This document shows positions 21,485-32,477 of a DNA stretch of 64,000 bases, piece by piece (position 1 is the stretch's first letter; every line of letters begins with the position of its first letter). A model generated the notes under the pieces. That model was not told the DNA's origin and did not search any database. It saw only the letters and a list, made by a program, of their open reading frames with translations. Position numbers and translations under genes: made by a program. The DNA comes from Phymorhynchus buccinoides (Eukaryota; Mollusca; Gastropoda; Neogastropoda; Raphitomidae), in NCBI GenBank assembly GCA_017654935.2, contig CM065687.1, forward strand, positions 16,182,677 to 16,246,676. Reading direction: 5' to 3'.

Positions 21485-24400
21485 GTAAGGCATTTTCTGT
21501 CGGGTTTTATTACATTGAAAGGGGGGCCGGGAAGGGGGATGATTGGGAGCCTCATGAATAGGGTTCCCAGAAAATATATATTTAAAATAAAATAATCTCG
21601 GTTTTAATTTTGTTCATTGATTATGAATGCAAGCCATTCTCAGTCACAATTAAATTGAACAAATGGGGAGAACTCTTAAATTAACTCCACTCCACCAAAG
21701 TTGATTATGATACTAATCACCTAGCAATGACTAATGAGTGATCAGAGCCAAAGGGAAGTGAAAAAAGCATCATCCTCGAAAAAGGATGTGCCAGGTTCGC
21801 CTTTATGACCCTTCACCCACACAGTACACATCAACATTGGTGGAGAAAATGATGTACAAACAAATCAACATTTATTCAAGAGTGGCATAGCCTTCTAACC
21901 TTGAACATGTTACACAAGTATAAACAACAGAGACGTCTCCCCCTTTGTTCAATTTCGTTATCTCTCTTAGGCCGGGTTCACATTAGACGTGTAACTGTAA
22001 GTTCCGTACGGAAAACCCTAAATAAGTGGAAGAAAGAAGGATAAAAGTTTACGCTGATATAGGGGAAATTCGGACACGTTCGCAAATCTTTTCCCTTTGT
22101 TTCACTTATTTATGGATTGGTCACAGGTAACTTCCGCATGGAATATCCGCTTATGTGTGTACACGGCCTTAGCCTCACTATTTCAATCTCAGACATAATG
22201 GTTTAACTACTTGTAGACCTTTCTTATCATGGCAGTATCTAGCTGCATGTTATCAGAGTTTGCTTTTATTGTGTTTTTGTGTGTGTGTCTTCTTTTTATC
22301 TGATTTACTGTCATATTTTGGATGGCATGAAATTAATAAAGAAGAAAGTCAATTTCAGTTTTACTAAGACTATGTCCTATGTTTGACCTGGGCTTCATGA
22401 CATCAAATTCAAATTTAAGTTATTGGAAGTCCAGCACTTTAAAAAAAAAAAAATCATTTTGTCAGTTTTAATTTGTATTTAAAAAAAAAAGGGAACATGT
22501 TTGAAATGTAAAGGGTGAAATGTTTTAAATGTATCAGAAAATAAACGCCACAAAGCAAACGGTTGAAGTTTACTCAGAAAACTGTTCATAGTACCCGGTA
22601 ATAGTACAGTCATAATAAGTCTCTTCTTAGGAAAATGAATGTGTGGCTTGCAAGGGGTGGAGAGATGAGAGATTCAAAAGAAGAAAGATGTATGGATATA
22701 ATATCTGGGTTGAGTTTCACTAGAGGACGGTTGCCGTGCGAATAACTTACGCCAAAAGGGGTCTAAGAAACGCTTTACAAAACGTTTTTTGCAGAAAAAT
22801 ATTATAAGCTCTTGTCTGGTTGGTCCAAAAAAAAGTATTATTTTAACCAAACTTTAATGAACCAATCAACAACAAGAAATGTATTCACCCCATGCATGTC
22901 ACATGATAGTTTGCCGAGATATACTTTGGTGGCAGGCTCAGAGCGCTTCACGAACTATCGGCAAGCGAAAGGTGTTTCTTAGACCGTTTTTGCCGATTTG
23001 AGCTAACGCTACGTAACGTTAGCCCTTGTGAAACGGCCCCCTGATTTCTAGTTTTGAAAGCGATCTTTTGGCACAGTTTATAATGCGCAGGGCTCCCCAT
23101 TTTGTTTCACCATAGAGGGTATTTTCACCCCCAGGAAGCGGCTATAGAGGGTCTCTTCACCCCCAGGGTGAACTTATAGAGGGTGAAAAATCAAAACAAA
23201 ATAAGCATAAAGACATGTGGGTACTGTAAAAAAAAAGTAAAGTAAAGTAAAGTAAAGGAAGGAAGAAAGAAAGGAAGGAAGTTGAGGGCTCCATTGGACT
23301 TAGCGAGTAGAGGGGTGGAAGAGGAAGGGTCTTTATCTTCTAACCTAAACAGACAGCAGTGGTACCAGACTCGTAAACTTTGGGCTGGCATGCCTAATTG
23401 GTCTCATGGGTCTGCAGTAGACCGGCGAATGGGAGATGGGCTCACGCACTCGGCAGATTTATAGTGCGTCTCTACCCTCGAGTAGTAATTATAGTGCGTC
23501 GTTTCACCCCCAGTGCGAAGTTTTAATGCGTCTGTCACGCACATTTGACGCACAGAATGGGGAGCCCTGATGCGTTTCAATGTACTTTAAAACCCCCAAC
23601 TTTAAGCATTATATGACATTCTTAGGTTCGTGTAATGTAGGTTTCTGCCGTAAGTCTCTAAAATAAGTACCCCATTATCACATTTTTAACCCTCTATAAA
23701 TCCAGGAATGAATGGAATAGACAGATAATAGAAACATAGGAATAAGGGGAAGTAACAGTTAGTGTAAAACAAGGAATGAAAGAGTTAAGAAAACAAGTAT
23801 TGTGATTTGCATGTCTGGGATGTTAGTCTGATGATACATTCTTCTCTGAATGCCAAGTAAATTTGTGTGGATAAATTTACATATGTACACGGGAAAAGAA
23901 AATGACACAATGACTAGTGTTATGGTTTAGAGAAACGTGCCTTTTGATGCATTATTTTAAAGATGATGTGTTTGTGTTCAGGTGGACATGGCCAAGAATG
24001 GAACGTCTGAGGATATTGATGAGGGCCTGTACTCTAGGCAGCTGTAAGTACAAAAGCTGTGTGTGTGTGTGTCACTGTATGTGTTTGTGTGTGTGTGATG
24101 CAATCTACGTTTAAAGGCGATTTTGTAACTGGAATTTAATGTGAAGGAATAATTTATTTTAGAAATTGACCCATCATTTTCTGTAATCAAGGTTCATTTG
24201 ACCCATGAAGTTTGAAACAATCTGAAGCTTTGGTTTAAATCAATAATTTTTGCTCTTACCAGGCCATCATTTTTAGTAGCATTCTACACAATTCACACTT
24301 CTGCTACACTTCAAACTGTGCTCTTCAATTCTTGACTGCTGCACATTTTCTGTGCAGTTTGTTTGACAGTTTTTAGCGAATAGTGCTACACATTTCACAC

Positions 24401-27400
24401 CGAAACTACACATTTCAGCTATTCGGACCGCTCATGGTGTGTGTAAAGGGCTAACCTGGTGTGTTAAGTAAGAATTGAACTGCTGTTACCCAGGTATGTT
24501 CTGGGCCACGAGGCCATGCGAAAGATGGCCAACTCCAACGTGCTGATCTCCGGGATGAGAGGCCTGGGCATGGAGATCGCTAAGAACGTGGTGCTGGGCG
24601 GGGTCAAGTCGGTCACCATCCACGACCCGGAGAAGGTGACCTTCACTGACCTCAGCTCGCAGGTGAGTCACACTGGTCAAGAAATGTCAGGGTCAACAAT
24701 AGATTTTTACCTGTGTTCAGTGCACGGCGGCTCAGAAGAAAGAAGAGTATATAGACAGAGCTGATTCTAGAGACGCGGGATTGGTACAATCCCCCGAAAA
24801 TCTGTTCCTTCCCGCGATAATCGAGTCTTAATGCGGGCCGACTCCCGCACATTTGCAGAACTGCCCGCTATTTTCACCGATCGCTGCGGGCATGGCGTTC
24901 GTCGTCTGCAAAACCTGTTGTCTAGGCTACACAAACTGATCAACCAATCAATCACGTTCATCTCATTCATCTTGAATACCGACGAGAACTTGCGAGAGTT
25001 TAAGCCGCCATATTGGATTTCTTCCAAAATGAAGCGCGTAGCCACGCTCCTTGATTTTGACTTTCGCGGAGGCAAAGTGAAAAAAAAGCAGTCTGTGCCA
25101 CATGATGAGTCGGAGTGTGGAGAAGAGCTTGAAGAAACGGCGACTACATCCCAAAACTCGGAGAAGCAGCCTGATAACAGCGCCAGTGCAAGGGAACACC
25201 GGTTCCAAGACGACTGGCTGAAGAAGTGGCCATGGAGAGTGGCGGAATGCAGTGCAAAGTGTGTTTAAAGCACAAGAAAAAGAACGCATTTACATCACCC
25301 ACGGGCTGCAGCAACTACCGAACGAACACACACTGTCTTTAATTTGTATGTATGAATGCTTTCAATTAACAATTTAAAAATAGATTTGTATGTCATGGCT
25401 GTTTTCCCTTGTATCCACTGGACCTGCCACCAATCCCCCCTTTTTTCAATCATAGGGGGGGAATGCCCCCCCTTTTTCAAAATCCTAGAATCAGCTCTGT
25501 ATAGATTGAAAGGGTTAGGTTAGAAAATAGGAGTTTTGTTTTGTTTTGCTGTCCCATCTTCTGTCTGAGCCGCACAGTGGCGTTGCTCTCATGCCACTCA
25601 TCTTTGTTCCCAACTGACAGCCACACCCCTGGTTTGTCAGGTCGCAGAATCCAAAACCAGCAGGGAAGTGAACAATTAATCCTACTAGCGTAGCGAAATA
25701 CACTTCTATTTCAGAATGAATCATGAATTTTGTGTGTGCGTGTGCAGTTTTTCCTGCGTGAAGAGGATCTGGGCAAGAACCGTGCGGAAGTGTCGCAGCC
25801 TCGACTGGCGGAGCTGAACAGCTACATTAGGAAATACATTCATCAATTTTGTGTGTGCGTGTGCAGTTTTTCCTGCGTGAAGAGGATCTGGGCAAGAACC
25901 GTGCGGAAGTGTCGCAGCCTCGACTGGCGGAGCTGAACAGCTACATTAGGAAATACACGTATCAATTTTGTGTGTGCGTGTGCAGTTTTTCCTGCGTGAA
26001 GAGGATCTAGGCAAGAACCGTGCGGAAGTGTCGCAGCCTCGACTGGCGGAGCTGAACAGCTATGTGCCTGTGGCCAGCTCCACTGCCAGCCTGGACGAAG
26101 CCTTCCTCTCACAGTTCCAGGTCAGTGTGTGTGTGCGAGTGCATGTCTCTGGGTGAGTGCGTTCATGCACAATGTGTGCGTTCATTCCCGGTTGTTGTGT
26201 GCACATGGCTTGTGTGCGTGTGTCAATGTCTGTGTGATACAGAAGCTACAACATTTATAATGTTATGTTTTGCTTTACTATTTTTTTTAAGTACATGTGG
26301 CTAATCTGTAAGGACATTTTCTATTATGCATGGGGATGCCATTTAAATTGTTTTTTCGTTTAGATCATGAATATTTACTTTGTTAGACTTGAGTATTTAG
26401 CATTGTAAACTTCTATAACAGGTTGTTTTGTTTGACACGACAAGAGAAAATTCGAGGGGTAATTGTCTAAACGTGTTATCACCCTTCTTTATTCCTCTTG
26501 TGATAACACGCTTAGGCAACTACCCCTCGAAATAATAGAGTTGAGGTCTGGTACATTTTCTTCTTCATTTTAGCTTGAAATTGATATGCTGATAAATGTA
26601 GGTCCTGAAATTGCCTCTGGCCCCCATTTCCCACTTTCCGCCTTTCGTATCCCATTTTTTATTTGCGTTTTGCTTGACTTATTTTGGTACTTGGTGTTGT
26701 TTAATAAAGTTGAAATGTTAGTGTTGAAGCACCGCTGTGTTTGAGGTGCAGGTGGTGGTATTAACCGACTCCAACTACGAAGATCAAATACGTGTGGGCG
26801 AATACTGTCACAGCCACGGCATCAAGTTCATTGTGGCGGAAACAAGAGGCCTCTTTGGGTAAGTTGCTTAGTTGTTTGTTTCTTTTTGGGTTTTTTAATC
26901 CACCAGATGCATGCACAAGGCTTCAAATATCCAGACCTGCCTACTGCTACGATTTGGCCGTAGCAGCTACGAAAAATAAAGCTTTGCTATGGAGCTACGG
27001 CAACCTTAACATTGCTACGGAGAAGAAAAAAATGCAGCCGCATTTTATTTTTGCTTATGCCGTTCCCGGTTTTGTCTGTTTCTAAGAGCAGACGCCATGT
27101 CACGCACAATAACCTATTCACTTCCGTTTTTATCAGTGACTGCGCATGCGTTCTTATTACTTTCTCTGAAAAAATGGCGGACTCCAGCAGCAGTAGCGAT
27201 TCGGGAGATGTTTCAAACGAAAAAAGCCGAACCCAAACCAGAAAACGAAAATCATCTGGCACACCATCTTGTTCTAAGAAAAAACATCGGCCTGACGCAC
27301 AAGTTTTCAAAATAGCTTACACGGAGGAGTGGCCTTGCATCGTCAGAAGTCGACTTGGTGCGAACCATGCTCACTGCAACCTCTGCCATGCAGACTTCTC

Positions 27401-30400
27401 TGTGAATCATGGCGGTAGAGACGACCGTCAACACGTTCAATCGGCGAAACATAAACAGTACGTTTCGGCTCAGGAAGAGAACAAATTGATTGCCGTCGTT
27501 TGTGGATGCTACGAAAAAATTTGCCATGCTACTGAAAATTGATGGCTGGGCTACTGATTGGGAAAATTCCAAGTAGGCAGGTCTGAATATCAGATGTTTC
27601 TCTAAAATGATATAAAAATCCATAGGATGAGTTTAAAAAGGAAATTTGTCTTCAAAGAAACATGATATGTTGCCCCATGAAATCTCCCACTTTTTTTTCT
27701 TTTCTTCTCCTGTTGTGTTGAACTCTGTGGCCAACCGCCATCTTCATGCTTGTTTGACCAACCTACATGGCCATAATAACTTGCGCCAGTTAATGTGTAG
27801 GTGGAATGGATTTATGATTGCATTGTTGCACGCGGTCATATTTGCTATGTTTTGTTTTTCTTCAGGAAAGTGTTCTGTGACTTTGGCACCAACTTTGTGA
27901 TCCTGGACGGGGATGGAGAACAGCCCATTTCATGTATGATAGCTAGCATTGAAAAGGTGAGACAACCACAGACTTGAATTGGTGTGTAAGTGTGTATGAG
28001 TGTCTCTGTGTGTGCGTGTTTGTGTGAGTGTGTTGTTTAGTTATTCAGTGTTCTGTCTTTAACCCCTTGACTGCCACTAGTGTATTACGTACTGACCCGA
28101 TGACGTCACTGATGATGTCATCGGATGAAGAGGAATAACCCTGATATGCTGGTTTTTGCTCTAACATAATCAAGAGAGTAATATTCCCCAGACCATTTTC
28201 TCAGATTGGCTCTATCAGTTGTCTTTTTCATGTCATGATTTGCCCAGGTTTTTTTTTCCTTTCATTTTCTCTGGCAGTCAAGGGGTTAAAATAGGTCATA
28301 GTTAGTGTGCAAAATGTACCTCTAAATTTGTAGGGGGTCACCTATGCAATGCTACTTCTGATTTAAATTGTAGTGCATACTTTAGGAAAACAGTGTGTCG
28401 GGTGAACATTTGGTCTTCTTCTTCTCCTCTGTCAATCGCTTAGACCATAACTGCCAACTTTCCAGAATCCCAAAGCGGAAAATTTGTCTAAAATCTGGTG
28501 CGTCGGATGGGAGTTTTGAGCGTCTCCCCCATAAGTTTTAGCGCTGGTTACCGATATGGAGATGTAGAACTGTTCGAAGTCAAGGGTTTTAGAAAGTTGG
28601 AAGGTTTGAAATGGTTTAAGTACACATTGCCTTTTGTGTGAAAGCTTGATTCCTGCATAGCATTATCATAAGTGTTGTTGTTGTCATACCCTGGCTTAAA
28701 GACTCCAGGGATCATCCCAAAAGCCGAAGCATTTGAACACTATGGTACAAATGCACCAGCTAGGGATGAGAACATTACGTGTGTGACCGTTTTTGATTAC
28801 CCTGCCGCGCGGGCAGCCACACTCAGACTAAGGAGGATATCATGAGTGAAAGTATTTCCTGAAATCAGGATTGCAAAAGCTGATAGAAAGAGTCCTCAGG
28901 ATTGGCCATCTTGTCATCCGGAAACAGTCTTATAAAATGAAACATTTCTGCCAACGTTGATGGCAGATTAAAACAAGATGATAGACATGCAATTCTAACA
29001 TTTTACATCCATCCTTTATATACAGACACACACATATAATGGCAATTATTTTTAATGTGGTCACCACTTCAGGATTGGGATTACCGTAAAAACTGGACTG
29101 TAAGATGCACCTGTATATATATAAGCTGCACCCCTTAAATTGACAAAATATGAGGCATTTATTCATATATAAGCTGCACCAGCTTATAAGCTGCAGATAA
29201 AATTCTGTGTGCACAAACCAACACAAATATAGAAGTTCTCGTATCAGAACATAAGATTTAATGTCCTCAGATACTTTAAACAGTCGATTTGAATCTATTG
29301 ATTACCAAAACCAGTTTTGAGTCTAAAGAAGCTGAAAATAGGCTGACGAATGTGGCCAGAAACAGATTTAATCATACTGATAAATGTAGAATGGGAAAAA
29401 AAATCCACAGATAAGCAGCATGGGTTAAATAAAGTTGAGGAAAAAAGTAGCGGTTTATAGTCCGCATTTTACGGTAAGATTCAGGGAACATTGAAACGTG
29501 TTATTTCAGGATTGAGGGAATGTTTTACTTTTTCACCCATGCATTTTTTATTTAACCCTGTTCAGTGTGTGTGAACTGTGGTTGCTGTGTGCAGGGTGAG
29601 AACAGCGTGGTGGCCACGGTCGACGAAACCAAGCACGGCCTGGAGGACGGGGACCACGTCACCTTCTCCGAAGTGCAGGGCATGACCGAGCTCAACGGAT
29701 GTGAGCCCATCAAGATCAAAGTCCTCGGTATGTAGGGTAGCTTATCATATTTTTCGGATTATAAGGCGCACCCACGAAATTTTACAAAAATGTTTTTGCT
29801 ACAATACTTTCTTGCTACATCACTTGTCATTTTATAAGGCACAGGGGTTTCAGGCTCGGGAAAAAAAGTATCGCCTTATAGTCAGAAAAAATTGGTTCTC
29901 ACATCAACGGCCGTGAACCCATCAAGATCAAATGTGAGCCCATCAACATCAAACTCAAGTCCTCTGTATGTAGCCGCAGAGGTTCAGATTGTTTTCAGTC
30001 TTCATGCAGGCATCAGAAGTAGAAGTAGAACTGTCAGAGGATTTGCTAATTTTGAGAGGATTAAAAATTCCTGGCAGAGGACTTGTTTCTGGTGTCAGGT
30101 TTTACCGATTTTGGTGAGTGTGATCTTTGCTGTCAAATGGCATTTGATGGTGGTACTTCCCCGTGGGGATAGCGGGGGGGTGTCTTTCATAAAAATAGTT
30201 CCCCCACCTTCTGGAAGTTCTGTGCTTGTAACTTCAATCTGCCACTCTTTGACTCTGCCTTTTCCTTTGCTTACTGTCATCAAAGACACTGAAAAGAAAG
30301 ACTAACATCTGGTCCCTTTTCCCTATATGAGTAGTGAGGACAGAAACACTAGTTATGTCCCTTTTAAGCGTAACACATTTAGGTTACATTAACTCTTGTT

Positions 30401-32446
30401 TTCAAACCTGAGAGAGTTATCTTTTCATGAGTCAGTTATACTTTGGATAACTACCCCACTAACGATAACTCTATCAGCTCGCCATAACTCTTAAGTAGTC
30501 CATCTTACCCTTTTAGAGTCTTTGCTGTCATCTACTATCTGATTTATTGGCCCATTTTCCTGCCTTTAAAAAAACCAAATCTTCTGAATAACTTTTCTCC
30601 TTTGAGCTCCTCCGAAATCAGAATGTGTCGGCTGTACGCAGCGGGGAGACCAGTGACAACTGAAAGGGGACACATACGTACTTTACCCATTATGTCCATA
30701 TGGCCTGGGCATGCAAAAGAAGAAGAAGATGATGGTACTTGTTAAGTGAGCATCAGAACTAGTGAATGCTGTGTGTTTGACGGAAAATTGAGCGCAGTTG
30801 CTGATAAATGCATTGTCATTGTTTGCTTGTCAATTTCTAGGATGCAGGATGAAATTAATTTTTTTTTTTTTTTTTAAGGTGGAATGAATTTCATTTTCTG
30901 TCTTTCAGTCATTTTCTCTAACATTCCTTCCATACTGAAAATAGTAACATAGCGTTTAATAATGCTCTCATTTTTGTTTGGTACTAGTTGAAACCGTGGT
31001 CACTTTTGTTTTACAATTTGTAATGGAAACTTGACTAAGGTAAGTCAAGACTTTGCTTGTAAGCGTACAGCATAATTTTTTCCCTTGAATGTTTGATACA
31101 AAGGTGCTGTTGTATTTGTTTGGGCATAAATGTTGTTTATTTTTTTCTTTGATAGGTCCATACACGTTCAGCATAGGGGACACCACCAAGTACTCCAACT
31201 ACATCAGGGGAGGCAATGCCGTCCAGGTCAAAATGCCCAAGACAATCGACTTCGTAAGTACAGTAATTTGTATGCTTTTATGTGTTTTGGGGGTCAAAGG
31301 ATTGGACTTGTGCTTATTTGGTATTTTGTATAAGTTGAATTAATGAAATGGGGAAAACTCAGCAAAAGAGAAATGTGTGTGTGTGAGAGAGATAGAGAGG
31401 GTAGGTGTGGGTGGGGTTAAATGTTTCCAATCCTTTGTGTATTTGAAAATGTTTTAATGGAGCAAGAATGCAAACCATTCTGAATTTTTGTTTGTTTCAT
31501 CCATTCATTGACAGTTTAAAAGAACCGAAATAAACATGAGAAAAACCGTAACGGAATGGAAAAGTTGAAAACGGCAGGATAAATGTGTAAAAAAAATAAA
31601 TTGCATTGCTTGTTTTTCACTCGCTGTTACATAATGGTATTTTTAATTTTTATGCAATAAACAGAAATTAATCAAGGCAGCTATGAAAACGGCAGGATAA
31701 ATGTGTAGAAAAAAATGCATTGCTTGTTTTTCAGTCACTGTTACATAGTGGTATTTTAAATTTTCCTGCAATAAACAGAAATCGATCAAGGCAGCTATGG
31801 ACGCCCCCGAGATCCTTCCGTCGGACTTTGCCAAGTTTGAGCGTCCTGCCCAGCTGCACATGGCCTTCAAGGCCCTGAACGACTACAAGAAGAAGACGGG
31901 GGGCCTGCCAAAGCCACGCTGTGAGGTAGGGGCTTCTGGGTTTGCCTGCCGTTAACTTCTGTGGGGGTGGGATTACTTGACAGTGTTTTTGCCTTGTGTT
32001 TTCTATTGTCATAACTTTTTCTTCAGGAGCAATACATTCGCCCAACACATCAGTCTACACTCCCACCGAAGGCAAAGACATTCACGGCCAAGTAACCTGC
32101 CATGTGTTTGTCTATTTTTATTACAGCTTATGTGACTACTTATAATGGGTGTTCATGCTCATGAGCGTTTACCATATTTTTCGGTTTATGTGGCACCCCC
32201 CAAACAAAAATTATTTACTTTGTCATATTATAAGGTGCAGGGGTCTCAGTCTCACAGAGGCGTCTGTGAAATTCAGGTTGCTCCCGCCTGGAGAGTGCAT
32301 TGCAGCCACCCATTTTTATTTAATTTTTATTTGCATGCGATTTTTGTGTGACTGATGGGAAAAGAGTGTGTGTGTGGAAATTTTGACCAAATGAGAACTT
32401 TTTCGTTGCCACTGGGTTTAACGTGTACTGAGTGCATGGGCACACG

Positions 32447-32477
<31 letters not shown>

